64,000 nucleotides of DNA from Bhargavaea beijingensis (GCF_900101985.1 NZ_FNAR01000001.1:1-64000), one strand, 5' to 3'; positions 25,484-33,680 are shown, counted from the first letter of the stretch. The notes: a model not told the origin generated them from the letters alone. A program made the numbers and translations.

Positions 25484-27115
25484 CTGCCTGTTTCGTTGGC
25501 TCATATAGGATTTTCCTTGGCCAATCGGCCGGATAAAGTGTTGGATGTTCGATTGCTGGAAGAGGGGCTGGACCGGAACAGGGAGATGCTCACCAGGCTG
25601 AAGGGGGAACTGGAGCCGCTTCTGGCACAGACAGAGAAGCTGATCTCAATGGGAGAGGCGTTCAAAGGGGAGGGCGGTTCGGCGATCCTGGGGTTTTATG
25701 AAGCCTGCCACATCCCTTTTCTGAAATATGCCATCATGTTCTGTGATGAGGCGACATCTGTCATGGCCCGTATCTCTTCGGCGCTGTCTGCACTTGAGCC
25801 ATCACCTGACGGCTACATCGATGAGCCGTTTCTTGAGGCGGAAGTGGAACAGGGCCTTATCGAAATCGGCCGTCTGACGGACAGACTGACCAACGAGACC
25901 AATGCCATCATGGACAGTGTATCGGACATCGTTGCCCTGCCGCATCTGGACGACAGTGTCGTACAGGAAGGTATCCGCGACAGCCGGAAAAAGAAAGACG
26001 ATACCGTCAATGACCTGAATCAATTCGATGCGGAGTCGGTCGGCTCATTAAGCGGACTATTCGACGGCGCCAATCAGATGACAGATTGGATCAACCGATT
26101 GGCGGGCCTCTTTCAGGAAGGTGCATTGCTAACAGAATTTGAGCAGTCTCAGTGGAAAGTCCTTACCTACAACAGTAAAGTCCGCTCCACTATCGAAGAT
26201 TCAGAAGCGGAGGCAATGAAGGCCTGTGCGCCTGGGGATGAACAGCTCCTGGTCGGCACAGAGGTCACACCGGCAACACTCAAGGTCCTTGAGGCCGGGA
26301 AAAAAGAAACCATCGAACGTTCGGCCTATGGTAACTACGCCAGCCTCCGGTTCCATGTGTATGACAATGGACTCGTCATCAAGGAGTATGCCAACCACTC
26401 AGGCGATGTGAAATTTGAAGTTGCGGCAGAAGTCGAAAAAGAATTCGTAGACGGCGGCGTGCGTGAATTGGACAACATGTTTGATGAGACACCACTGGCC
26501 TTTATCCACTACGTAGACCCAAGGAGCCTTCTCAGGAAAATCGGCAAAAAAGGAATTCTCGCTCTGACAACGAATCGTAAGCCTGTCAAAGTCAAGGACA
26601 CACCGTCCAAGAAGAATGCCGATTCATCAAAGGTAACCGTCGTACCTGTAGAATACGGAAAACAGTATACACGGCAAAACCGAAAGAAAGTGCTTAGGGC
26701 GAATGTTGAATATATAAGTTCTCATGGATATAAGTATCAAACGGACAGTTTAGGGAGAATTCAAAGTGCTAGTGGTAAGCTGACAAAGGGCCAGGCCAAG
26801 CGTAATCAGTATGCTCAAAGTAATGTTGGAGGAGTAGACCGAAAAGGAGATGACCATGGTGGTCATTTGATTGCCAGTATTTTCAATGGTTCTGGGGACA
26901 TTGATAACCTTGTTCCTATGAATGGCAAATTGAATCAAGGTGCATACAGATCAATTGAAAACCAATGGAAGAAGGCTCTTGATGCTTCTCCCCCAAAGAA
27001 AGTTGAGGTGAATATTCGGCCTGTTTATGAAGGTAATTCGAATAGGCCCGTTGAGTTTGAAATTGAATACAAAATTGACAACGAAAAATTTGATGCCGTA
27101 CTTCCTAACTATTAA
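25472..27115 (+). CDS. LXG polymorphic toxin with C-terminal nuclease domain
   Basis: A 547-residue secreted antibacterial toxin. Residues 1-220 form an LXG domain (helical, type VII secretion targeting; FKGEGGSAILGFYEACHIPFLKY near 60). Residues 230-400 are a linker. From about 403 to the end there is a DNA/RNA non-specific endonuclease tip (Endonuclea_NS_2, YeeF-like) with DDHGGHLIASIF near 460 and DIDNLVPMNGKLNQ near 475, which hold the catalytic histidine and metal-binding asparagine. The tip is visibly more AT-rich than the rest, as after domain exchange. ATG 25472 is preferred to 25466 by spacing from GGAAGGG. The immunity gene follows after 12 bases. Confidence 0.88.
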   Translation: MGIQLPVSLAHIGFSLANRPDKVLDVRLLEEGLDRNREMLTRLKGELEPLLAQTEKLISMGEAFKGEGGSAILGFYEACHIPFLKYAIMFCDEATSVMARISSALSALEPSPDGYIDEPFLEAEVEQGLIEIGRLTDRLTNETNAIMDSVSDIVALPHLDDSVVQEGIRDSRKKKDDTVNDLNQFDAESVGSLSGLFDGANQMTDWINRLAGLFQEGALLTEFEQSQWKVLTYNSKVRSTIEDSEAEAMKACAPGDEQLLVGTEVTPATLKVLEAGKKETIERSAYGNYASLRFHVYDNGLVIKEYANHSGDVKFEVAAEVEKEFVDGGVRELDNMFDETPLAFIHYVDPRSLLRKIGKKGILALTTNRKPVKVKDTPSKKNADSSKVTVVPVEYGKQYTRQNRKKVLRANVEYISSHGYKYQTDSLGRIQSASGKLTKGQAKRNQYAQSNVGGVDRKGDDHGGHLIASIFNGSGDIDNLVPMNGKLNQGAYRSIENQWKKALDASPPKKVEVNIRPVYEGNSNRPVEFEIEYKIDNEKFDAVLPNY

Positions 27116-27127
27116 GGAGTGACCATA

Positions 27128-27541
27128 ATGACTACAGAACAAATAGACAAGTGCTATGAAGAAATTGCGCAACAAATCATCGAAATGATTCCTGAGGAAT
27201 GGAGCACTGTGAAGCTCTATGCTGAAAGTTGGCCAGGCTACTCTACCGTTTACTTCTACTACGACCCGGTAAGTAACACTCATCCGATTCTAAACTTAGA
27301 TATCCCGGACCTTTTTTCAGTGGATCCAGATGATTTTATTCTGCAGAAACGTCAGCTGAGAAGGACGGTTCTGGATCTTCAACAGATGTTCAGCGAACAG
27401 GAAATGGAAACATGGACGAACTTCACGTTTATCTTAAATCATGACGGCACCTTCAAGGCCGAATACGGATATGAGGATTTAACAGAATTAGACCCGGGTG
27501 AAAAACGAGAGGCTTGGAAAGCCAAATACCGGATTGAATAA
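27128..27541 (+). CDS. YezG/DUF600-type immunity protein, copy 4 (cognate candidate)
   Basis: A 137-residue paralog immediately behind the toxin, with TAAGGAGTG overlapping the toxin stop as its ribosome site. Position makes it the likely cognate antitoxin, expected to bind the nuclease tip in the cytoplasm. Nearly the same protein as copy 3 upstream. It has MIPEEWSTVKLYAESWPGYSTVYFYYDP, TNFTFILNHDGTFKAEYGYEDL and the C-terminal AKYRIE. Confidence 0.9.
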   Translation: MTTEQIDKCYEEIAQQIIEMIPEEWSTVKLYAESWPGYSTVYFYYDPVSNTHPILNLDIPDLFSVDPDDFILQKRQLRRTVLDLQQMFSEQEMETWTNFTFILNHDGTFKAEYGYEDLTELDPGEKREAWKAKYRIE

Positions 27542-27548
27542 GAACGAT

Positions 27549-27731
27549 GACTAAAAAACCGGGAGAGGGTATGTTTTCTTTTAATTTTTTGCGCTATCCG
27601 CCCATTGGCCCGGGCTTTCCTCATCTTTTCTTCCAAATTAGGAATCCTCGCGCTTATCCGTAACTCGGTAGAAGAGAAGATAACGATAGGATAAATAGAA
27701 AGAGATTGGAATGAGGATCCAACTGGCTGCT
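27549..27731. repeat. Toxin-module leader repeat, copy 3, with a toxin-start remnant
   Basis: Degenerate copy of the leader at 25305-25483: weak terminator, CCCGGGCTTTCCTCATCTTTT and GTAACTCGGTAGAAGAGAAG. It is followed by GGAATGAGGATCCAACTGGC, which matches the toxin start GGAATGGGGATCCAACTGCC at 16 or more positions. The toxin frame here reads MRIQLAASL and then runs into the ribosome site of the next immunity gene and stops. This is the scar of a deleted toxin. Confidence 0.8.
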
Positions 27732-27752
27732 TCTCTAAGGAGGAGAAAATGA
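27711..27752 (+). pseudogene. 5' remnant of a second LXG toxin gene
   Basis: ATGAGGATCCAACTGGCTGC corresponds to the first codons of the intact toxin (MGIQLPVSL versus MRIQLAASL). After nine codons the similarity stops at CTAAGGAGG, and the frame ends after 13 codons at the TGA overlapping the next gene's ATG. It is too short to be functional. Confidence 0.6.
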
Positions 27753-28147
27753 AAGAAATCTACCAAGAAATCGCAGGTTTAATTGATGAGATGATTCCGG
27801 AAGAGTGGAAAAACGTAAAACTCTATGTAGAAGGATGGGAAGGATACTCTACAGCCTATTTTTACTATTACCCTGAAAGCAGTGAAAAACCCATATTGAG
27901 TTATACCATTCCAGAGCGCTTTGCTATTGATAAAATGGAATACCATCAGCAGGAACGCAAGATTAGACGTACCGCTTTGTCCATACAGAAAGCGTTCGAG
28001 TCGGATGGACAAGAGCCTTGGACGAATCTCACTTTCATTCTCAACCGTGATGGAACATTCCATGTCGACTATGGCTATGAAGATTTGACGGAAGCAGACC
28101 CCGGGGAGCAGCGCGAAGCATGGAAAGCCAAGTACGGAATCGAATAA
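27749..28147 (+). CDS. YezG/DUF600-type immunity protein, copy 5
   Basis: A 132-residue paralog beginning KEIYQEIAGLIDEMIPEEWKNVKLYVEGWEGYSTAYFYYYP, with TNLTFILNRDGTFHVDYGYEDL and a standard EQREAWKAKYGIE end. A strong AAGGAGGAG ribosome site precedes the ATG. It follows the toxin-start scar, so it once followed another toxin or was brought in with the leader. Confidence 0.87.
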   Translation: MKEIYQEIAGLIDEMIPEEWKNVKLYVEGWEGYSTAYFYYYPESSEKPILSYTIPERFAIDKMEYHQQERKIRRTALSIQKAFESDGQEPWTNLTFILNRDGTFHVDYGYEDLTEADPGEQREAWKAKYGIE

Positions 28148-28175
28148 ACGACAAACTGGAAGGAAGGCGGATCAA

Positions 28176-28586
28176 ATGACGGATGAAAAGTTGAAAGTCT
28201 CTGATCAGCAGATTACGGACACCGTCATTGAAATGATTCCGGTGAAGTGGACACTGGTAAAACTCTACGCCGAAATGTGGGATGATTTTTCAACCATCTA
28301 TTTCTACTACTTTCCGGACAACGGGGCAGAACCTGTACTCAGCCTCAGCATTTCCCGCCTGTTTGAGGTCGACAGGGATGAATATACACGACTTAAACGC
28401 AGGCTGCGAAAACAGATTGAACAATTGCAGGATGTGTTTATGGCCAACGGTCAGGAGTTGTGGACGAACTTTACCTTCATCCTGCATTCAGACGGCGAGT
28501 TCACGATTGACTACAGTTACGAAGACCTATCCGATTTGGATCCGGTCGAGAAGCGCGAGCGTTGGGAAGCCAGGCATATTCAGTGA
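28176..28586 (+). CDS. YezG/DUF600-type immunity protein, copy 6
   Basis: A 136-residue paralog: EMIPVKWTLVKLYAEMWDDFSTIYFYYFP near residue 18, LWTNFTFILHSDGEFTIDYSYEDLSDLDP near 92, and a divergent tail (EKRERWEARHIQ). It lies 28 bases after copy 5 with GGAAGGCGG as ribosome site. More diverged than copies 3-5, so it may protect against a different nuclease tip. Confidence 0.86.
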   Translation: MTDEKLKVSDQQITDTVIEMIPVKWTLVKLYAEMWDDFSTIYFYYFPDNGAEPVLSLSISRLFEVDRDEYTRLKRRLRKQIEQLQDVFMANGQELWTNFTFILHSDGEFTIDYSYEDLSDLDPVEKRERWEARHIQ

Positions 28587-28642
28587 CAAAGGTGGGGTTG
28601 CATATCTTCGATTAAACCCATTCATGAAAGGGATGATTCGCG

Positions 28643-29062
28643 ATAAATGACCGGATAGCAAACTTCTATCAGGAAATTGCTGAAACCTTGAATGATCTCA
28701 TTCCTGAGAAGTGGGTGAACGTCCATCTTTACGCTGAAGGCTGGGAGGGTTATTCCACGGAGTATTTTTATTACAAACCCGCGACCGGGGAAACGCCTGT
28801 CCTGAGTTACGACATTCCGGAACGATTCACTTTGGATGAAGAAGATTTTGAGGACAAGGAAGACAAGCTGAGAAAACTCGCACTTTCCCTTCAACAAATG
28901 TTTATAGAGCAGGGGCAAGAGCCATGGTCGAACATGACATTCATTCTTGAACGCAACGGGAAATTTCATATCGAATATGGCTATGAGGGTATGTCTGAAG
29001 TCGATCCCGGAGAGCAACGCGAAGCGTGGAAGGCCAAGTATGGGATTGAGGCGAGAACATGA
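28643..29062 (+). CDS. YezG/DUF600-type immunity protein, copy 7 (start codon lost or non-canonical)
   Basis: The frame encodes a full-length paralog (NDRIANFYQEIAETLNDLIP, then KWVNVHLYAEGWEGYSTEYFYY) ending in EAWKAKYGIEART. No ATG, GTG or TTG lies in frame at the expected position; alignment with copies 5 and 8-10 puts the start at an ATA codon (28643) about nine bases after AAAGGGA. The first canonical codon is TTG 28688, which would remove the first helix. Either ATA is used weakly or the gene is starting to decay. Confidence 0.6.
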   Translation: MNDRIANFYQEIAETLNDLIPEKWVNVHLYAEGWEGYSTEYFYYKPATGETPVLSYDIPERFTLDEEDFEDKEDKLRKLALSLQQMFIEQGQEPWSNMTFILERNGKFHIEYGYEGMSEVDPGEQREAWKAKYGIEART

Positions 29063-29469
29063 ACACATCAAAGATGGAAGAGTTGTATCAGCAAATTGCC
29101 GATACAATCATTGGCATGATCCCGGAGGAATGGAACTGGGTCAAGCTCTACACCGAATATTGGGATGGGTATTATGCCTCCTTCTTCTTTTATGCGCCCT
29201 CCCATGGCGGAGAATCGGTGTACAGCCTGGATATCCCTGATCGGTTCGAAGTGGACGAAGAGCTTTTTAATCAGTTGAAAGAAAGCCTCTACAATCACCA
29301 AAAATCGCTATGGATGCAGTTCGCGGGTCAGGAACCTTGGACGAACCTCACATTCTCATTGACAAGCGGCGGGGACATGATGATTGAGCACGGTTATGAG
29401 GACTTATCTGACCTTGATCCGATTGGAAAGCAGGATCGCTGGGAAGCAAAGCATGTTTTCGACGAGTAA
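29059..29469 (+). CDS. YezG/DUF600-type immunity protein, copy 8
   Basis: A 136-residue paralog whose ATG overlaps the stop of copy 7 (ATGA). MIPEEWNWVKLYTEYWDGYYASFFFY near residue 20 and WTNLTFSLTSGGDMMIEHGYEDL near 95. Its tail is GKQDRWEAKHVFDE. Together with copy 2 it forms a subgroup marked by EYWDGYY and VYSLDIP. Confidence 0.86.
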   Translation: MNTSKMEELYQQIADTIIGMIPEEWNWVKLYTEYWDGYYASFFFYAPSHGGESVYSLDIPDRFEVDEELFNQLKESLYNHQKSLWMQFAGQEPWTNLTFSLTSGGDMMIEHGYEDLSDLDPIGKQDRWEAKHVFDE

Positions 29470-29484
29470 CAGGGAGTGAAGCAT

Positions 29485-29895
29485 TTGACCCGGAAAGCGG
29501 AAGAGGTCTATCAAGCACTCGCCAATCAGTTGAATGACCTGATCCCTGAGCAATGGGAAAAGGTTCTTCTTTATGTGGAAGATTGGGATGATTCATCGAC
29601 CGCCTATTTCTTTTATTATCCTGCAGAGGGCACAGGTCCAGTGCTCAGCCATGACATCCCGGAGCGCTTTGAGATGGACTCGGATGACTTCGAAATGAAG
29701 GAGTATGAACTTGGCGAAACAGGGCTTTCCCTTCAGCGGGTTTTCAGAGATGACGGACAGACACCGTGGACAAGCTTCACGTTTATCCTGGAGCAAAACG
29801 GTCAGTTCAAGGTGGACTACGGCTATGAAGATTTAAGTGAAGTCGACCCCGGAGAGCAGCGTGAAGCGTGGAAGGCCAAGTATGCGATTAAATAA
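29485..29895 (+). CDS. YezG/DUF600-type immunity protein, copy 9
   Basis: A 136-residue paralog beginning TRKAEEVYQALANQLNDLIPEQW, with WTSFTFILEQNGQFKVDYGYEDL and the end EQREAWKAKYAIK. TTG 29485 is preferred as start because AGGGAGTG lies six bases upstream; GTG 29476 overlaps that site. It belongs with copies 7 and 10 by its NDLIPE segment. Confidence 0.85.
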   Translation: MTRKAEEVYQALANQLNDLIPEQWEKVLLYVEDWDDSSTAYFFYYPAEGTGPVLSHDIPERFEMDSDDFEMKEYELGETGLSLQRVFRDDGQTPWTSFTFILEQNGQFKVDYGYEDLSEVDPGEQREAWKAKYAIK

Positions 29896-29916
29896 GTTGG
29901 ACTGTGGGTGAAATTG

Positions 29917-30324
29917 ATGCCAGACCAAAAGGAAATCTTCCAAGAGGTCGCTCATGCTTTAAATGACCTCATTCCAGAAGCGTGGAACAAAGTATTCCTG
30001 TATGTCGAGGGATGGGAAGACTTTTCTACCGAATACTTCTATTACTATCCGACTGATGGAAGAGCGCCGGTTCTGAGCCATCACATCCCCAATCACTTTG
30101 ATCTGGACGAAGAAGAATTTGAGGACCTTGAAAGTGAACTGACAGATCAGGTTCTTTCACTGCAAGATGTTTTTAAAGCGCAGGGACTGGAGCCATGGAC
30201 AAGCCTCACGTTTATCCTTGAGAGCAACGGCAAATTTCATGTGGAGTACGGCTACGAAGATCTCAGAGATCTGGATATGGTGGAGCAACGCGAAGCCTGG
30301 AAGGCCAAGTACGGGATTGAATAA
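29917..30324 (+). CDS. YezG/DUF600-type immunity protein, copy 10
   Basis: A 135-residue paralog: PDQKEIFQEVAHALNDLIPEAWNKVFLYVEGWEDFSTEYFYYYP, WTSLTFILESNGKFHVEYGYEDL and the end EQREAWKAKYGIE. ATG 29917 follows GGGTGA at six bases; GTG 29908 upstream is an alternative. It is the last gene of the immunity array; no terminator is seen before the GNAT gene. Confidence 0.86.
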   Translation: MPDQKEIFQEVAHALNDLIPEAWNKVFLYVEGWEDFSTEYFYYYPTDGRAPVLSHHIPNHFDLDEEEFEDLESELTDQVLSLQDVFKAQGLEPWTSLTFILESNGKFHVEYGYEDLRDLDMVEQREAWKAKYGIE

Positions 30325-30375
30325 GTGAGGTATCAATGAATATACATACCAGAGAACGAGTGAAGGGGAATTTTG

Positions 30376-30879
30376 ATGGAGATCCGACTGTTAAACGGGT
30401 CCGACGCCCGCTCGTACCAGCAAGTCCGTTTAAGCGCCCTGAAAAACAAACCGGAAGCCTTTGGTTCAACGTTCGAGCGGGAAACTGCTTTTCCGCTTGA
30501 GTTTGTGGCAAGCCGATTAAAGCCCAGTGAAGATCAGTTTGTCCTGGGGGCATTTCAGGACGGCGGGGTCTTGGCCGGTATCGTGACGTTCAAGCGTGAA
30601 GAGTCCCCTAAGATGAGACATAGGGGAAACGTATTCGCTATGTATGTCGCACCGGAAGCAAGAGGCGGGGGCGTCGGAAAGGCCTTGCTGGAAGAATTGA
30701 TCAGGCGGGCCAGGGAAGCTGACGGGCTGGAGCAGATCCATCTGGCGGTCGTTTCTGACAACGGCCCGGCCAAGAAACTGTACACGTCCCTGGGATTCGA
30801 AATCTATGGTACCGAGCCCCATGCCCTGAAAGTGGGCGGGAAGTATTATGACGAAGACTTGATGGTTCTGAGATGGTGA
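30376..30879 (+). CDS. GNAT family N-acetyltransferase
   Basis: A 167-residue acetyltransferase with the acetyl-CoA binding motif GNVFAMYVAPEARGGGVGKALLEELI (R-G-G-G-V-G-K, residue 77) and a typical end, VSDNGPAKKLYTSLGFEIYGTE. The acceptor substrate is unknown. ATG 30376 follows GAAGGGGAA. It sits between the immunity array and the peptidase genes but has its own terminator, so no shared function is implied. Confidence 0.87.
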   Translation: MEIRLLNGSDARSYQQVRLSALKNKPEAFGSTFERETAFPLEFVASRLKPSEDQFVLGAFQDGGVLAGIVTFKREESPKMRHRGNVFAMYVAPEARGGGVGKALLEELIRRAREADGLEQIHLAVVSDNGPAKKLYTSLGFEIYGTEPHALKVGGKYYDEDLMVLRW

Positions 30880-30884
30880 GCAAG

Positions 30885-30917
30885 AAAAACGGAGGCCTAT
30901 GCGGCTTCCGTTTTTTT
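30885..30917 (+). terminator. Terminator of the GNAT gene
   Basis: ACGGAGGCC pairs with GGCTTCCGT (one G-U pair) over a 5-base loop, followed by seven T residues. Confidence 0.85.
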
Positions 30918-31018
30918 CGCTTCAGCGGGAAATCGCATTGTCCGTCACCCCTCATTCTGCTAAAGTGGACTTGTATTTCGAAAACGAAAATAGTTCTGAA
31001 AAGAAAGAAGGCGAACCG

Positions 31019-31843
31019 ATGAACATTTATCTTTCGGTTGACATGGAAGGGATTACGGGCATCCCGGATTACACGTTCGTCGATTCAACCCAGCATAACT
31101 ACGAAATCGGGCGAAGCCTCATGACGGGGGACGCCAATGCGGTCATCAAGGGGGCGCTGGCCGGCGGGGCGGAGCATGTCCTCGTCAACGACAGCCACTC
31201 GAAGATGAACAACCTGCTGCCCGAGAAGCTGCATCCGGAAGCGGAGCTGATCAACGGCGGTGTGAAGCTGTACTCGATGGTGGAAGGCCTCGACAGCACG
31301 TATGACGGTGTCATCTTCACGGGCTACCATTCCCGTGCGGGCCAGCCGGGGGTCATGAGCCACTCGATGATCCATGCAGTGCGGAACATGTGGATCAATG
31401 AGCAGGAAATCGGGGAAATCGGATTCAATGCGTACATCGCGGGCTACCACGGCGTGCCGGTCATCATGGTGGCAGGCGATGACGGGGCTTGCCGCGAGGC
31501 GGAAGAACTGATTCCGGGCGTGGTGACGGCAGCGGTGAAAACGTCACTGACGCGCTCCGCGGTCCGGTCCCTCTCGCCGCAGAAAGCGCAAGAATTACTG
31601 AAGGAAAAGGCGGCGGAAGCAATCGCGAACCGCGACAATGTCAAGCCGCTGACGCCTCCTGACAACCCGGTGCTCCGCATCGAGTTCACGAACTACGGCC
31701 AGGCTGAATGGGCCGCGTTCATGCCGGGCTGCGAAATCGAACCGGGGTCGACGGTCGTCCGGTTCGAGGCGAAAGACATCCTGGAAGCGTACAGCGCGAT
31801 GCTCGTCATGATCGAGCTTGCGCTGCAGACCACCTACCGATGA
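31019..31843 (+). CDS. dppA: D-aminopeptidase DppA (M55)
   Basis: Zinc D-aminopeptidase of 274 residues that removes N-terminal D-amino acids from short peptides, for example cell-wall-derived D-Ala peptides. The start MNIYLSVDMEGITGIPDY carries the metal-binding DxE. HVLVNDSHSKMNN is near residue 53, TGYHSRAGQPGVMSHSM near 101 and VAGDDGACREAEEL near 155. An upstream in-frame extension to 30899 overlaps the previous terminator, so ATG 31019 with AGAAGGCGA is preferred. It overlaps ldcA by four bases. In B. subtilis dppA also precedes dipeptide transporter genes. Confidence 0.93.
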   Translation: MNIYLSVDMEGITGIPDYTFVDSTQHNYEIGRSLMTGDANAVIKGALAGGAEHVLVNDSHSKMNNLLPEKLHPEAELINGGVKLYSMVEGLDSTYDGVIFTGYHSRAGQPGVMSHSMIHAVRNMWINEQEIGEIGFNAYIAGYHGVPVIMVAGDDGACREAEELIPGVVTAAVKTSLTRSAVRSLSPQKAQELLKEKAAEAIANRDNVKPLTPPDNPVLRIEFTNYGQAEWAAFMPGCEIEPGSTVVRFEAKDILEAYSAMLVMIELALQTTYR

Positions 31844-32763
31844 CGGAACTGATCCGTCCGGAGCGGCTCAAGCGGGGCGACACCGTCGGCATCATCGCCC
31901 CGTCCAGCCCTCCGAAAACCGAACAACTGACCCGCTCGCTCGCTTTCCTGGAGTCGCTCGGACTGAACTGGAAAATCGGAAAGGCTGTCGGAAAAAAGGA
32001 GCGTTATCTCGGGGGGACCGACCAGGAGCGCCTGGATGACCTGCACGCGATGTTCAGAGATCCTGAGGTCAAAGGCATCATCTGTGCCAGAGGGGGCTAC
32101 GGCTCCGCGCGCTACCTTGAGAAGATCGACTACCAGATGATCCGCGAAAACCCGAAGGTTTTCTGGGGATACAGTGACATCACTGCGCTCCACCAGGCCA
32201 TCCATATGTATTCGGACCTGGTGACGTTCCACGGGCCGATGCTTGAATCAGACGTCGCCAAGGATGACTTTGATCCGCTGTCGGCCAAACTGTTTGCCCA
32301 GCTGTTCCAGCCGCTCGAGCTGCACTATGACGAATCGGTCTCGCCGCTTACCACTTATTCAGGGGGAAGCGCTCGCGGACAGTTGATCGGCGGCAACCTC
32401 TCCCTGATCACCTCGAGCATCGGCACAAAGTTCGCGCCGTCGTTTGACGGAAAGCTGCTTCTTATCGAGGACACCGACGAAGAGCCGTACCGTGTCGACA
32501 GTATGCTGACGCAACTTAAGCAGTCGGGTGTGCTGGAGCGGGTGGCCGGCATCGTCATCGGAGACTTTAAATATCCTAAGAATCATAAGGACGACTTCTT
32601 TTATGAAGAGGTATTTGAGGACTTTTTCCGGGGGATCGGCAAGCCGGTCGTATCCGGCTTCCGGATCGGCCACTGCCAGCCGCATTTCGCGGTTCCGCTT
32701 GGCGCCGAGGCCTACCTGGACGCAGAAGCAAAGTCGCTCACCATCCTGCCGGGCGTGGAGTAA
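31840..32763 (+). CDS. ldcA: LD-carboxypeptidase (S66, LdcA/MccF-like)
   Basis: A 307-residue serine peptidase that removes the terminal D-Ala from muramyl tetrapeptides, or hydrolyses related amide bonds (MccF type). The nucleophile lies in FWGYSDITALHQAI near residue 112, after GIICARGGYGSARYLEKIDY. GGNLSLITSSIGT near 183 and the C-terminal FRIGHCQPHFAVPLGAEAYLD (histidine of the triad) complete the site. ATGA overlap with dppA indicates coupled translation and a shared pathway in recycling of peptidoglycan peptides. Confidence 0.9.
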   Translation: MTELIRPERLKRGDTVGIIAPSSPPKTEQLTRSLAFLESLGLNWKIGKAVGKKERYLGGTDQERLDDLHAMFRDPEVKGIICARGGYGSARYLEKIDYQMIRENPKVFWGYSDITALHQAIHMYSDLVTFHGPMLESDVAKDDFDPLSAKLFAQLFQPLELHYDESVSPLTTYSGGSARGQLIGGNLSLITSSIGTKFAPSFDGKLLLIEDTDEEPYRVDSMLTQLKQSGVLERVAGIVIGDFKYPKNHKDDFFYEEVFEDFFRGIGKPVVSGFRIGHCQPHFAVPLGAEAYLDAEAKSLTILPGVE

Positions 32764-32785
32764 GGCAACAAATGCTGCTCGGGCC

Positions 32786-32903
32786 TTGAAGCATCGGCAG
32801 GACCGTTTGAAAGCACTCAGCACCGGATTCGAAGCACTCGCTTGGCTGTTCGAAGCACTCGCGCAACCTTTCGAAGCACTCTTCCGACTGCTCAAGATGT
32901 ATC
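32786..32903. repeat. Intergenic tandem array, 21-bp period, core TTCGAAGCACTC
   Basis: Units at 32786 (degenerate), 32807, 32828, 32849 and 32870 with a partial sixth at 32891. Each has a 12-bp core TTCGAAGCACTC (palindromic TTCGAA inside) and a 9-bp variable tail. It lies in the 188-base gap between ldcA and the C26 gene and so would be within the operon transcript. No ribosome site or gene accompanies it. The layout is the same as the arrays at 17953 and 58897, although the sequence is different. Confidence 0.85.
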
Positions 32904-32951
32904 AGGCTAATATTAGAATCAATCAAGCTTAATATAAGGGGGAAATTCATC

Positions 32952-33680
32952 GTGAAACCGCTTATCGGCATTACAACCCATGTGGAGCTCGACTATAAGC
33001 ACGTCCTGAACCACGACTACATCACCGCTGTCCAGCGGGCAGGCGGCATTCCGATGCTTATTCCGATCGGCACGCAACACGATGCGGGCCGGATTTTGGA
33101 CGCGCTCGACGGGCTCGTCGTCTCCGGAGGCGGTGACATCGACCCGACGCTGTTCGGCGAGGAGCCACACCCGAAGCTTGGAGAGATTTCGCCTGGCCGG
33201 GACGCATCGGAGCTGGCGCTCATCAAGGGGGCCCTGGAGCGAGACATGCCGCTTCTCACCATCTGCCGCGGCCTGCAAATCATGGTTATCGCCGAGGGCG
33301 GAGATATGTATCAGGACATCTACTCTCAGATCGACCGGCAGCTGCTCCAGCACAGTCAGCGTGCCAACCGGGTTCATCTGTCCCACTTTGTTGAGACGGC
33401 GGAGGGAAGCATCCTGCGGGAGGCCGCGCAGGCAGAGAAGTTCCGCGTGAACTCCTACCACCACCAGGCGGTGCGCGATGTGAAGGCGCCGTTCGCAATC
33501 TCCGGTGTCGCATCAGACGGTGTGATCGAGGCAGTCGAAAGCACGGAGCACCGGTTCGCGGTCGGCGTCCAGTGGCATCCGGAAGCACTTGCCGCAGCGG
33601 GGGACAGCACATCACTCCGTCTGTTCGAGCGGTTCATCGAAACGGCAAAGGAAGGGGCGGGAATCATTGCAAATCATTGA
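32952..33680 (+). CDS. Class I glutamine amidotransferase-like hydrolase (C26, PuuD-like)
   Basis: A 242-residue gamma-glutamyl hydrolase of the PuuD/YvdE type, which cleaves gamma-glutamyl amide bonds. The nucleophile elbow is PLLTICRGLQIM near residue 99, and the histidine-glutamate pair is in FAVGVQWHPEAL near 205. Within this cluster it could split gamma-D-Glu bonds of wall peptides or gamma-glutamyl metabolites; the substrate is not certain. The start is GTG with AGGGGGAAA upstream. It overlaps the next gene by 14 bases. Confidence 0.87.
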   Translation: MKPLIGITTHVELDYKHVLNHDYITAVQRAGGIPMLIPIGTQHDAGRILDALDGLVVSGGGDIDPTLFGEEPHPKLGEISPGRDASELALIKGALERDMPLLTICRGLQIMVIAEGGDMYQDIYSQIDRQLLQHSQRANRVHLSHFVETAEGSILREAAQAEKFRVNSYHHQAVRDVKAPFAISGVASDGVIEAVESTEHRFAVGVQWHPEALAAAGDSTSLRLFERFIETAKEGAGIIANH

